The notes under the pieces are model-generated. The model worked only from the letters and a program-made list of their open reading frames with translations. It was not told the DNA's origin and did not search any database. A program made the translations under genes and the position numbers. A stretch of 64,000 nucleotides of DNA from DUZB01 sp963747555 (GTDB lineage Bacteria; Desulfobacterota; DSM-4660; Desulfatiglandales; Desulfatiglandaceae). Every line of letters starts with the position of its first letter. Positions within the stretch are counted from its first letter, which is position 1. The DNA lies in assembly GCA_963747555.1 (NCBI GenBank), contig CAVVFZ010000005.1:62001-126000 (forward strand). The letters are read 5' to 3'. Of this stretch, positions 1-8,724 are shown piece after piece.

Positions 1-413
1 CCAACCGCAAAAATGCCGTTTTCTCTCAACCTGTCAATCTCAAAAATGTCACCGGCAAGGGAATCGGCATTTTCCAGCAGAAAAACCGTACCGAGTTCTT
101 CGGAATGATTTTGCAGTTCGTGAAGATCCTCTTCATTCTTAAGAATTCTCAAGGACTCCAAGGAGCGTTGGGCAAACGCTAAAACTTGTTGATAATGGTT
201 GAACGATTCCTGTCCATTAAACAAGTCCTGACAGTAGATAGCCGTGCAGAAAAGCCTTATTCCCGAAGACATCGCCTTTTCGAAAGTAAAGGGTCCTTCT
301 TTCAGGTCCCGGAACGATCCTCCATGGCCGGATTTCATTAGAAAATAGGGAAGATCCACATGTCCGTCAACGAAGAAAGTCGCCCCCGAAACGTTCTCGT
401 TATTTCTCGTCAT
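1..413 (-). CDS. Membrane dipeptidase (peptidase M19 family), N-terminal part
   Basis: Reading leftward from the ATG at 413 gives an open frame to the window edge, so the 3' end is missing. The N-terminus carries the family's metal-site block D-G-H-x-D-L (here DGHVDLPYF), and about residue 120 has the segment LLENADSLAGD, matching the E-x-A/G-x-x-L-G block before the barrel's second metal ligands. M19 enzymes are zinc dipeptidases of about 350 residues that cleave dipeptides, some with D-residues. A GAGG box lies six bases before the start. It diverges from the radical-SAM gene to its right. Family assignment is fairly sure, substrate unknown. Confidence 0.72.
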   Translation of the reverse strand, partial: MTRNNENVSGATFFVDGHVDLPYFLMKSGHGGSFRDLKEGPFTFEKAMSSGIRLFCTAIYCQDLFNGQESFNHYQQVLAFAQRSLESLRILKNEEDLHELQNHSEELGTVFLLENADSLAGDIFEIDRLRENGIFAV

Positions 414-626
414 GCATTGCCTCGTTCTTTAAGGGGAATTCTGTCTAAAAAGGCCGTATAAAGAAAGGACCATTTGACGGAAGCCCATTTTCAATTTATA
501 TTGAAACAAAAAGGAGGCCGCCTATCGGTTGGACCAGCGCCTAACGAACAGGCCTTTCGGATGATTCGACCGGATTCTGGGGTCTCTAAAAGAACCTACA
601 TCAGCAAAAACGCGCGAAAGGATCCC

Positions 627-2288
627 ATGAAAATCGTTTTGGTTTTTCCACCCTTTTACTTGCAAGGTATGTACAATCTTCCGCCACTCGGCTTGATTAA
701 TGTAGCTACTTCCATCAAGAATTCCGGGCATCAAATCGTTCTTTTGGATCTCGTTCTGGCAATTCGCCAGAATACCTTGGCCATGGGAAAAAACATTTAT
801 GACGAATCCGCTGAAATGATCTTGGGCGAAAATCCGGATCTGGTGGCCATGTCGGCGCAGTGTACCACTTTCCCCCCTGCTCTTCAGATTTCCAAGAGAA
901 TAAGGGCCAGGGACCCTCATGTCAAGATTGTTTTCGGAGGGCACAACGTCTCCTTTACCGACAGGACAACTCTTGAAAACTTTCCTTTCATCGACTGCAT
1001 GGTGCGTGGCGAAGGGGAAACCATCTTCCCTGAACTCGTTGCGGCTTATGCCGGCGGCGATGATGAATCCGGAATAGCCGGAATCACTTTCCACCGAGGA
1101 AAGGAAGTCTTCGTCGGTGCGGATCGACCTCTGGTTTCCGACCTGAATGACCTCCCACTGCCCGATTACAGTTTTTGTCCACCACTTCACGCTTATCGCG
1201 ACGCGTGCGAATTACCGAGGAGCATCGCGATTCTTGAAGTGGGCAGAGGATGTCCGCATCGGTGCATCTATTGCTCTGAATCGATCATGTGGAGGCGCAG
1301 ATCCCGAACCTATTCCATTGACAGGTTGGTGAAAGAAATGGCCGCACTGCATCGCGACTTTGGCGCCGAATGTTTTCTGTTAGCCTACGACCAGTTTACG
1401 GCGAGGAAAGAATTTGTAAAGTGTTTTTGTCAGGAAGTTATTCGAAAGGGATTGAACTATCTGCCATGGTATTGCATTTCACGATTGGACAGTGTGGACA
1501 CAGATCTTCTGGCCCTCATGAGGGAAGCCGGCTGTGAATCGATGTGCTACGGAATTGATTCGGGATCGAGGCGAACTCTGGCCTTTATACGCAAAGATAT
1601 TGACGAGACCATCCTTTACAAGCGTGTAGCCGAGACAGCTGCACAGGGAATCGTTCCCACCCTGAGTTTTGTGATCGGTTTTCCAGGAAGAAATAAAGCA
1701 GGACATCGATGATACCCTTCGCATGGCATTACGAACCGGGATTCTGGGGAACAGCAACCCGCTTATTCAACTGCCCACACTTCTGCCCGGGACGGATCTT
1801 TTCAAGCGATACGGTCATTGCGCCGTGCGTCGGGTCGATACCTATTTTGCCCTTGGACTTGAATTTGAGCAAGGAAAAAGACTGGGCTCGGATGAAGAAA
1901 TGATCAACGGTTTTCCAGCGATTTTCAGCAGTTTTTATAACTTGCCCTGCCCTGCCTATCCTTTGGAGGAACTCAACCTTCTGGCAAGCTTATTTTCCGC
2001 TCATGGTGCGTTTCTATCCCAAGACCCTTCTTCTTTTGAGTCTTGAAACCCATGAGTTCATCGCCGACCTGTTTATTCAATGGCTCAGGTGGCTGAAAGA
2101 TAAATTGAAAAGAGAATCCGTTCTGTTGACTCCCAACGACTGTTATCTCTACTTCAAGGACTTTACCGGCGGAAAGATTGGCACAGATTGAAAAGCTGAC
2201 GCGGCCTTACTTTCAGGACATTTTGGAGTATGAAAACCTTTCTTTAAAAGTTGGGAAACCAGCCCGCACAGAGAAGATTTTGCTATAG
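627..2288 (+). CDS. Cobalamin-binding radical SAM enzyme, candidate RiPP maturase (frame broken about three times)
   Basis: The ATG at 627 follows a GAAAGGA box and begins MKIVLVFPPFYLQG, the usual start of a B12-binding fold. The first frame ends at 1712. The protein continues in a second frame to about 2000, a third to about 2160, and a fourth to the TAG at 2286-2288, for roughly 550 residues in total, normal for B12 radical-SAM enzymes. The B12-binding domain covers about residues 1-150. The radical-SAM cluster motif C-P-H-R-C-I-Y-C is at about 209-216. These enzymes use a 4Fe-4S cluster with SAM, often to methylate unactivated carbons. The next gene encodes a PqqD-like protein and then a repetitive Cys/His peptide, so peptide modification is the inferred role. 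The frame breaks may be sequence errors. Confidence 0.8.
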
Positions 2289-2339
2289 AAATCCAGGACC
2301 CTCCGTGGATTCGTTGCGGTTAAAAATAGGGATGCCATT

Positions 2340-2678
2340 GTGAAAGAATTTGATTTTGACGTTCCTGTGATTATAATGGATCTCAAGGCAGGGTGTTTCC
2401 AGGAAACCTATAAGCCCCAAAAAACCCTTCTGCTCTTCAGGCAGGAGGAGGATATCCTGGAGGTGGTGGAAATCAATGCCTTTACAAGAGACCTTCTTGC
2501 ACTTTGTGACGGAGAATCGCCGATGGAAACTGTATCCAGTGAACTTTATGGTCGATACGGTAAGGATATGACCAGGGAAGCATTTCTTCATTCTTGTTTC
2601 GAGGCGGTTCAGATTTTAGGAAAAGAAGGTTATTTGACGAAAGGAGGTGAAACTCATGGTAAAGATCACGAAAGTTGA
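2340..2678 (+). CDS. PqqD-like peptide-recognition (RRE) protein
   Basis: A 112-residue protein starting at a GTG with an AGGG box eight bases upstream; an in-frame ATG at 2376 is an alternative start. Residues about 40-100 follow the PqqD pattern: a hydrophobic strand, N-x-F/T-x-x-L-L-A-L-C-D-G, then a helix with Y-x-x-Y-G and a final helix ending in L-x-x-E-G-Y-L. In RiPP pathways this winged-helix fold binds the leader of the precursor peptide and presents it to the maturase. The last 23 bases overlap the start of the Cys/His repeat peptide gene, so the two are probably translationally coupled. Assignment rests on pattern recognition of a short, divergent family. Confidence 0.7.
   Translation: MKEFDFDVPVIIMDLKAGCFQETYKPQKTLLLFRQEEDILEVVEINAFTRDLLALCDGESPMETVSSELYGRYGKDMTREAFLHSCFEAVQILGKEGYLTKGGETHGKDHES
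2641..2650 (+). promoter_or_regulatory. Near-perfect Shine-Dalgarno site of the repeat peptide
   Basis: The ten bases aaggaggtga match the 16S anti-Shine-Dalgarno complement almost completely and sit five bases before the ATG at 2656. This is the strongest ribosome-binding site in the locus and lies inside the 3' end of the upstream PqqD-like gene. It decides the start of the small peptide gene and implies high translation of the peptide. Confidence 0.8.
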
Positions 2679-2811
2679 GAAGAAAGTGTCCTATGCAGCA
2701 AGCTGTCATGCACCTGCATGCCACGCTCCGTCTTGTCATGCGCCCGCATGTCATGCACCGGCATGTCACTCCCCGGCCTGTCATGCTCCGGCATGTCACG
2801 CACCGGCATGA
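2656..2811 (+). CDS. 51-residue peptide with seven [A/S]-C-H-[A/S]-P repeats; candidate RiPP precursor
   Basis: The peptide starts MVKITKVEKKVSYAA, a 15-residue leader-like segment rich in Lys and Val. It then has seven uninterrupted five-residue units, each [A/S]-C-H-[A/S]-P, and ends in a single Ala. It therefore has seven Cys, seven His and seven Pro at strict spacing of five. Every Cys, His and Pro is conserved while codons vary between units. It is preceded by a PqqD-like gene and a B12 radical-SAM gene, and followed by a methyltransferase gene. The repeated Cys-His core could be a metal ligand array or a target for C- or S-methylation or thioether formation. I do not recognise a named family with this repeat; function is inferred from context only. 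Confidence 0.82.
   Translation: MVKITKVEKKVSYAASCHAPACHAPSCHAPACHAPACHSPACHAPACHAPA
2701..2805 (+). repeat. Seven tandem 15-bp coding repeats
   Basis: Each 15-bp unit encodes [A/S]-C-H-[A/S]-P. The units are not identical: Cys is TGT six times and TGC once, His CAT four times and CAC three, Pro CCT, CCC or CCG, and position four GCA, GCT, GCG or TCC. The array is therefore an old, protein-constrained repeat rather than a recent slippage product. Confidence 0.85.
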
Positions 2812-2831
2812 TCAACGTGAAAATTGTCCGA

Positions 2832-2865
2832 GCGAAAGGAGAACCGTCTTGGTCTCTCCTTTCGC
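2832..2865. promoter_or_regulatory. Strong RNA hairpin just after the repeat-peptide gene
   Basis: The arms GCGAAAGGAGA and TCTCCTTTCGC pair perfectly over 11 bases, extended by ACC/GGT with one unpaired C around a five-base loop. It starts 20 bases after the peptide stop codon. No T-run follows, so it is not a classic intrinsic terminator. A stem like this between a precursor gene and downstream enzyme genes often protects the 3' end of the upstream message or partly attenuates transcription. Confidence 0.65.
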
Positions 2866-2955
2866 AACGACTCAGAGATGTTTTCTTCTCAGAATAAGGA
2901 ATTTCTTGTCCCGAAAACATCTTATTCAGTGACCGCAACGGTGCACACAAAGATT

Positions 2956-3896
2956 ATGAAAAGTCGTCTCCTTGAACTTTTGGTCTGCCCTTCCTGCCTT
3001 CCCGACGAAATTCCTTTACACCTTCAAAATCAGGACATGGATGGCGATGACATCCTTGCAGGTAGCCTCCACTGTGGAAAATGTGGAATGATTTATCCCA
3101 TTTCCGAAGGAATTGCGCTGCTTGTCCCGATTCAAAATCCCATGCGCAACTTGTCCGGCAAATATGAGACGCCGTCGGTTGTGTCATCCTATCTCTGGAG
3201 CCATTACGGTGACCTTTTCCACGAAGAGGACGCCGCTCAGGCCTACAGGGAATGGGCCGATCTTGTTGATCCGTGTACCGGATTGGCCCTGGATGCAGGC
3301 TGTGCCGTGGGTCGGTTTACCTTGGAAATGAGCAGGAAATCCGATTTTGCCATAGGCGTGGATCTTTCTTATGCATTTATTAAAACCGCAAGGGAATTCA
3401 TTGCCAAAGGCTCCCTGGATGTTTCTCTCGTCGGTTGGAGGGAACTCTTACGGAAAAAAAAACGATCCCTATGCACAAGGATTGGAATACTGAGAAGATA
3501 GAATTTCTGGTGGCGGATGTTCAGGCTCTACCTTTCAGGCGCGGTTCTTTTAGCACTCTCTCATCCCTTAACCTGATAGACAAAATCCCCCTGCCCTTAC
3601 TTCATCTGAAAGAGATGAACAGGGTGGCTAAAAGGAAAGATGTGCGGTTTTTGTTGTCCGATCCATTTTCATGGTCCACAGAAATTACCGGCGAAGAAAA
3701 CTGGTTGGGTGGGGTAGACAAAGGTCCGTTTTCAGGGTATGGCGAAGAAAATATCCCCTCTTTGTTGTGTGGTAGAGACGGTGGAATCGCACCGCCCTGG
3801 TCTATTGCAAATCAGGGGCATGTCTGGTGGAAAATTCGCAACCACCGAAATCATTTCGAATTGATTCGAAGCTGTTATCTCAATGCCTTTCGATAA
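2956..3896 (+). CDS. SAM-dependent methyltransferase with N-terminal Trm112-like zinc ribbon (one frameshift)
   Basis: From the ATG at 2956 the protein starts MKSRLLELLVCPSC and has a second Cys pair, C-G-K-C-G, about 35 residues later, the four-Cys pattern of a Trm112-like ribbon. A class I methyltransferase fold follows, with SAM-binding motif L-D-A-G-C-A-V-G-R-F-T-L at about residues 113-124. The frame breaks between about 3440 and 3500 and continues in another frame (VADVQALPFRRGSF and onward) to the stop at 3896, giving roughly 310 residues. It is the last gene of the candidate peptide-modification operon and may methylate the peptide or a small partner. An upstream in-frame ATG at 2878 is possible. 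Confidence 0.72.
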
Positions 3897-4080
3897 CCGG
3901 TCTTCAAGTGCGGCGATGAAACGTATCCGTTTGACAGCATTGACGTTGACGATCTCTCTCCTGAGTTTTTATTTTTCCTGCGGTCGTCAGGACATTTTTG
4001 ACGATCCAAGGGATTCCTGCCAAACAGAGAACCGGTACAATGTCGCACGAATTTCTCCACTCTTTGTTGTAGGGGATTTC

Positions 4081-5217
4081 TCAGCGAGAGGCAAATCGAT
4101 CAAGGCCTTCGAAAAACAGGGCCACATCATCAGGGTTGTTGTAAAAATGCGGCGACAATCTGATCATGCCATTTCTTACGGAGACGATGATATCCCGTTC
4201 GTTCAGAAAACGATGCAAAATTTCAGGGTTTCCTTCGGGACAGAAGCTGAGAATTCCGGAACGCTCGTGCGCTGCGAGGGAGGAGGCAATTTCGATCTTT
4301 CTATCCTGTAGACCCAGGATGAACAGGTCGTTTAGAAATAATATCCTTTGGTGTACCCGTTCAAAACCTGCTTCATTCAGCAACCTGATGGCGGCCCCAA
4401 GGGCATAAATCCCTGCTACATTCATGCTTCCCGACTCAAAACGGAGGGCATCCGGCTTCAGGTGAAAATCCTTTTGGAAAAAGTTTTCCTCGTCTACCAC
4501 GCTTTTCCACCCCACCCGATCCGCATGTACCAGATGATTAACCTCCTCGGAGATATACACGATTCCGCACCCCATGGGACTGAGCAGCCATTTATGCGCC
4601 CCGGTGGAAAGAAAATGTATTCCATATTTTTTGACATCCATGGGAATAATCCCCAGGCTCTGAATCGCATCCACACACAAGAGGATACCCTTTCTTCTGC
4701 AGAGATCTCCCAGGGCTTCCAGATCGCAACGAAAACCTGTGCAAAAGTCCACGGAACTCACGGAAACGAGACGTGTCCCGGGTTCCAGCGCCTTTTCCAC
4801 ATCCTCCACATGGAAAGCGCCGTTTTTTCGCTCGATTCGTTTCGTGCGCACTCCCTGAGATATCAGGTTTTCCCAGGGATACAGATTGGCGGGAAATTCC
4901 GGGGTAGGGATGAGCACCACATCGCCATTTCGCCACTTCACGCCCGACGCCACCATGCCCAGGCCTTCAGAAGTGCTCCCCGTAAATGCCACTTCGCCCG
5001 GTTGGCAGGAAAGGAGGGCAGCCACAAGCCTTCTCACCTCTTCGATTTGCTCCATCCATTCAGAATAGCGCCCTCCCCCATATCGAGCCATTTGCCCCAG
5101 AAGCTCGTCCACCACTTTCACAGCGCACAAGGGTATGGGTGCAATTGCCGCGTGATTCAAAAACGCGTGGTTTTCAGTAACAGGAAACTGGGAACGGATT
5201 GTCTTGAAAGGTTCCAA
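4081..5217 (-). CDS. PLP-dependent class V aminotransferase / cysteine-desulfurase-like enzyme
   Basis: A complete 378-residue protein, normal for the family. The start is TTG at 5217 with an AGGGG box overlapping the upstream gene's stop codon. The PLP lysine lies in STGAHKWLLSPMG, preceded by the conserved D-A-I-Q-S block. The region near the C-terminus that holds the catalytic Cys loop in SufS-type desulfurases reads RSGILSF without an obvious Cys, so simple desulfurase activity is doubtful. Other members of this fold are isopenicillin-N-epimerase-like, lyases or transaminases. It is ten bases downstream of the second B12 radical-SAM gene, clearly the same transcript, and converges on the peptide locus. 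Confidence 0.8.
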   Translation of the reverse strand: MEPFKTIRSQFPVTENHAFLNHAAIAPIPLCAVKVVDELLGQMARYGGGRYSEWMEQIEEVRRLVAALLSCQPGEVAFTGSTSEGLGMVASGVKWRNGDVVLIPTPEFPANLYPWENLISQGVRTKRIERKNGAFHVEDVEKALEPGTRLVSVSSVDFCTGFRCDLEALGDLCRRKGILLCVDAIQSLGIIPMDVKKYGIHFLSTGAHKWLLSPMGCGIVYISEEVNHLVHADRVGWKSVVDEENFFQKDFHLKPDALRFESGSMNVAGIYALGAAIRLLNEAGFERVHQRILFLNDLFILGLQDRKIEIASSLAAHERSGILSFCPEGNPEILHRFLNERDIIVSVRNGMIRLSPHFYNNPDDVALFFEGLDRFASR

Positions 5218-5226
5218 TAGATACCC

Positions 5227-6651
5227 CTATTCGGGTTCAAAATTCCGTTTGGCGGCAAGGAAGATTGGAAGATGTTTTAAGAAATGCCAGATGCTCCACC
5301 GATGTTGCCAGAGGTGTTTCTGAAACTTCTTTCTCCACTTCCGATCACTGTAAAATCGTTTCACATGCCGGTTGTAGAATTCATCAAGCTGCTCTTTCGA
5401 CTCGAGTCCTTTTGGAACAAAGACGAAATTGAGGCAATTCATTTTACGCCAGTCATTATCAAAGGCGCCCTCCTGGAAAATTGTATCCCAGACAGGGGCG
5501 CCTGGAAAAGGTGTAAATTTTGACATGTTCATATCGTCAAGGCCGAGCGAAATCACAAGGTCACTGGTTTTCCGGATGGTCTCAGGGGTTTCGCCGGGAA
5601 GCCCCATTATAAAAAGGCCTTTTGCCCTCAAACCCATCCTTTGAATGCGGCTGACCGTATCCCGAACTTCGTGTAGATAGACCCCGGGTTTATGGACCTT
5701 CATGAGGTTAGGATCACCGGTTTCAATTCCCAGTGAAAGCTGAAGAAATCCGGCTTTCTTCAGCATTTTAAGGAGTTCATCGTCGCAATGGCCGACCCGC
5801 ACGGCGCAGTTGAACTGCATACCGAGAGGATTCGAAATAAGCAGCTCGCAGAGTTCGGTAATCCGTTTTCGATTGGCCGTAAAGAGATCGTCATAGATAT
5901 TGATATGGCGAACCCCGAATCGCTTCCGCAGGTATTTGATATGCTCATAAACATATTCTGCTGAATTATAACGAAATCCCCGCTTAAAAACCGAACGGTC
6001 ACAGAACGAACACTGGTAGGGACAGCCCCGGCTGGTAACCATGGTAGCGCCGGGGGTAAGTACATAGCTGAAAAGAGGGAGGTTGTAGCCTTTCGGAAAA
6101 CCTTCCAGCTTTTCATATGCAGGGAAAGGCAGGTCATCCAAATCGGGGATTTGCTCTCGCGGGGCGTTCGTTACCGGCCCGCTACTCTCTCTTCGCGCAA
6201 GGCCCGCAATGGAAGCGGGTAAATGACCGTTTGCCAGTTCCGCCATCGTCATTTCCCCTTCACCAAGACAAAGGAAGTCGATAGCCGGATAATCGGTCAG
6301 GAGGGAGGCGCCCAGGGAGGATATGTGTACTCCTCCGAAAACAACGGTGATTTCATCTCTCGCCAACTTGATCTGTTCAGCCAGTTCATAACCATCAAGA
6401 AATCCCGACGTTGTAGCCGAAAATCCTACCATATCAGGTGAATAGCTCAGGATAGCTTTGACGTGTGCGCGATTGAACAAAGGCTTTCCAGACCCCAGAC
6501 AATCATAAACAAAGACGGTATGCCCGGCCTTTTCAAGATATGCCGCGATAGAAATCAGCCCCAGGGGGGCCATGCGGTTTGCTATGGCCGTGATATCTTT
6601 TTTTCCCGGGACCCAGTTTGAACCGGCAGGATGTACAAGTACGATACGCAT
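5227..6651 (-). CDS. Cobalamin-binding radical SAM enzyme (second copy, intact)
   Basis: I place the start at the ATG at 6651 (MRIVLVHPAGSNW), because the frame upstream has no B12-fold character. The 475-residue protein has an N-terminal B12-binding domain (about 1-150, with GGVHI near 106-110). The radical-SAM motif is C210-P-Y-Q-C214-S-F-C217. The core continues with IYDDLFTANRKR and G-I-E-T-G. The C-terminus is Arg/Lys/Trp rich. Such enzymes act in methylations and ring rearrangements of lipids, antibiotics and peptides. It is transcribed with the aminotransferase-like gene and diverges from the ketoacyl synthase gene, with about 180 bases between them that could hold both promoters. Substrate unknown. 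Confidence 0.85.
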   Translation of the reverse strand: MRIVLVHPAGSNWVPGKKDITAIANRMAPLGLISIAAYLEKAGHTVFVYDCLGSGKPLFNRAHVKAILSYSPDMVGFSATTSGFLDGYELAEQIKLARDEITVVFGGVHISSLGASLLTDYPAIDFLCLGEGEMTMAELANGHLPASIAGLARRESSGPVTNAPREQIPDLDDLPFPAYEKLEGFPKGYNLPLFSYVLTPGATMVTSRGCPYQCSFCDRSVFKRGFRYNSAEYVYEHIKYLRKRFGVRHINIYDDLFTANRKRITELCELLISNPLGMQFNCAVRVGHCDDELLKMLKKAGFLQLSLGIETGDPNLMKVHKPGVYLHEVRDTVSRIQRMGLRAKGLFIMGLPGETPETIRKTSDLVISLGLDDMNMSKFTPFPGAPVWDTIFQEGAFDNDWRKMNCLNFVFVPKGLESKEQLDEFYNRHVKRFYSDRKWRKKFQKHLWQHRWSIWHFLKHLPIFLAAKRNFEPE

Positions 6652-6835
6652 GGAGGCAAATATTGCACAAATTCGAGAGCCCGTAAAGATGTAATACAGA
6701 CAGCTTGGATTGTTAACAATGCGGAATTCCTGTTGCCGGGTTGCATACCATCCACGAAATAGTTCGCCCATATTGACTTGATGTCGCTACAAGGGATATA
6801 AAGGACGCAAAAGATGGAGTGTAGGGGAAATTGGA

Positions 6836-7957
6836 ATGAAAGTTTTCGTGACGGATTGTGCCGCTGTTACGGGCCTCGGTTCGAATCTTGATGAGCTGTG
6901 GCAGAGTTTGATGGCTGGGAAATCGGCTATTGCACCGATTCAGAGGTTCTCTGTGTCCCAATACAAGAGTCGTTTCGCATCGTGCATTGAAGGTCTTTCG
7001 GGGACAGGCGAATCTTCCATGACTCACGCCCTGTTGAACCGCCTGACTTCTCAGGTGCAAGACGTGCCGGCGGATGCCATGCTGATTACCGCCTCAACAA
7101 AGGCCGGTATCGACAACCTTGAAAAATTTAAGAGAGGTGAATTTTCCGATAGAAACGATATCTTTCTCTCTTCAATCCCCGCGATCCTGTCACGAACCTT
7201 TGGTCTGGAAAATGCCGGCGTAAATATCAGCGCAGCCTGTGCCTCCTCTTCCATTGCCGTTGCCAGAGCAGCCGCACTGATTAGACAACGTAGGGCAGAC
7301 ATGGTCCTCGTATGCTGCATCGACCTCGTTACCGAATTTGTCTTTTCGGGATTTTCCGCGCTCGGGGCGCTGTCCGCCCTGCCGGCCATGCCCTTTGACA
7401 AGGACCGAAGCGGCCTGAGTCTCGGGGAGGGCGCTGCCTCCATCCTCCTGATGAGTGAGGCCCGAGGCCTGCGGGAAAAACGGCCGGTCCTGGGTGAGAT
7501 AGCAGGGTGGGGCATATCGGGAGACGCCTTTCATCTTACCGCCCCCGCTCGGGACGGTGCCGGCCTTATCAGGGCAATCCGAAAAGCCCTGACTATGGCC
7601 GGGATTGAGGTGGACGATATATCCGCGGTTTGCGCCCACGGCACCGGCACAATCCATAACGACAGTATGGAGTTGGCGGCCTTTCATTCCATTTTTGGCG
7701 CACGAAAACCACCTGTTTATTCCGTAAAAGGGGCCATCGGGCACACACTGGGGGCAGCAGGAGGGATTGAAGTGGCACTTGGAGTAAAATCCCTTTCAGA
7801 AAAATGCATTCCTCCCACAGTAGGGCTCGTCTCCCCGGAAGATGGAGCAAAGGGCATGGTATCTTCTCAGATTCAGAAGCATGGAGGCAATTATCTCCTT
7901 ACCACCAACTCAGGTTTCGGTGGTGTAAATGCTGCGGTAATCTTGAAACGAGGTTAG
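6836..7957 (+). CDS. Beta-ketoacyl-ACP synthase (KAS II-like, aryl-polyene type)
   Basis: A 373-residue condensing enzyme with the full Cys-His-His set: C135 in SAACASSS, H268 in CAHGTGT, and K298/H303 in VKGAIGHTLGAAG. It is slightly shorter than FabF (about 412), as seen in ketoacyl synthases of aryl-polyene and other specialised pathways. It is followed five bases later by a smaller ketoacyl-synthase relative lacking the active Cys. This pairing resembles a ketosynthase plus chain-length factor. No acyl carrier protein, dehydratase or ketoreductase gene is present nearby, so the pathway is incomplete here or uses factors encoded elsewhere. Confidence 0.88.
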   Translation: MKVFVTDCAAVTGLGSNLDELWQSLMAGKSAIAPIQRFSVSQYKSRFASCIEGLSGTGESSMTHALLNRLTSQVQDVPADAMLITASTKAGIDNLEKFKRGEFSDRNDIFLSSIPAILSRTFGLENAGVNISAACASSSIAVARAAALIRQRRADMVLVCCIDLVTEFVFSGFSALGALSALPAMPFDKDRSGLSLGEGAASILLMSEARGLREKRPVLGEIAGWGISGDAFHLTAPARDGAGLIRAIRKALTMAGIEVDDISAVCAHGTGTIHNDSMELAAFHSIFGARKPPVYSVKGAIGHTLGAAGGIEVALGVKSLSEKCIPPTVGLVSPEDGAKGMVSSQIQKHGGNYLLTTNSGFGGVNAAVILKRG

Positions 7958-7962
7958 GCCTT

Positions 7963-8676
7963 ATGACGTTGTATGTCACCGGGTTAGGGTGGACTACGGC
8001 TGCGGGGATCGGTCACGGCAGACAAAGGAGACCGTTTTCCATACCTGACGGCCCGCTTCCCGCCATCACCAGAAAAGCGGTTTTTGATACCCCCTACCAG
8101 CATTTCGGCCGACTGGACCAGTTTTCAAAACTTGGTCTGGCATCCATTGCCATGGCACTGAAGGATGCGGGAAATGACACCTGGACGGAACTTCGGGATA
8201 TGGCCGTCATCGTTTCTACCGTCTATGGTTGTTTACAAACAGATCTGGATTATTTTGATACGGTAACAGTCGATGGGGGAAAATCGGCCAGCCCTGCCCT
8301 TTTCTCGTATACCCTCCCGAATTCTTTCCTGGGAGAGGCATCCAGCCGTTTTGGCCTTACAGGGGCATCCTTTGTGATGAACGAATCTTCGTCCATGGCG
8401 CTCTCCGGATTGAAAGCAGCCATGGACGGAATTACCTTTTGCGAGTTTGAAAATGCGCTTGTGGGTTCTTGTGATCCGGACAGGCCTTCGGGTTTTGAAA
8501 CCCATCCTGACGTCGTACCGGGAGCCCTTTTCTTTATGATTGAAAAGATCCAAAAACCGGCACATCCTTCCTATGGCGCGGTTGCGTTAAACAGGAAAAA
8601 CGAGGTGGTTTTTAATGGGAAGCAGATCCGTGACTTGATACATCTGGCACGAGAATGTCTTTCGCTGGAATGCTGA
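7963..8676 (+). CDS. Chain-length-factor-like ketoacyl synthase N-terminal domain protein
   Basis: A 237-residue protein (MTLYVTGLGWTTAAG) corresponding to only the first half of a ketoacyl synthase. Where the active Cys should be, the sequence is FVMNESSSMALSGL, with Asn-Glu in place of Ala-Cys, and the C-terminal His half is absent. This is the layout of the short ketoacyl-synthase-like subunit of aryl-polyene clusters, which pairs with the active synthase. The start is five bases after the upstream stop. The stop codon lies in the same frame as the next gene, but no ATG or GTG start follows until a TTG at 8725. Confidence 0.72.
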   Translation: MTLYVTGLGWTTAAGIGHGRQRRPFSIPDGPLPAITRKAVFDTPYQHFGRLDQFSKLGLASIAMALKDAGNDTWTELRDMAVIVSTVYGCLQTDLDYFDTVTVDGGKSASPALFSYTLPNSFLGEASSRFGLTGASFVMNESSSMALSGLKAAMDGITFCEFENALVGSCDPDRPSGFETHPDVVPGALFFMIEKIQKPAHPSYGAVALNRKNEVVFNGKQIRDLIHLARECLSLEC

Positions 8677-8724
8677 TGGAATTCCGTAAACAAGAATCAG
8701 ATAGAAAATATTGCCCTCCATGAA

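Noticed and set aside
413..627. Cobalamin riboswitch upstream of the B12-dependent radical-SAM gene
   Set aside because: The 210-base gap lacks the conserved B12-box and core pattern; no such element was seen before either radical-SAM gene.
2701..2805. CRISPR-like or microsatellite array
   Set aside because: The 15-bp units are contiguous without spacers, in frame, with a strong ribosome site, and vary at silent positions; it is a coding repeat.
4348..5220. 290-codon plus-strand open frame
   Set aside because: It is antisense to a complete PLP enzyme with all its motifs; the plus frame has no recognisable domain and no ribosome site.
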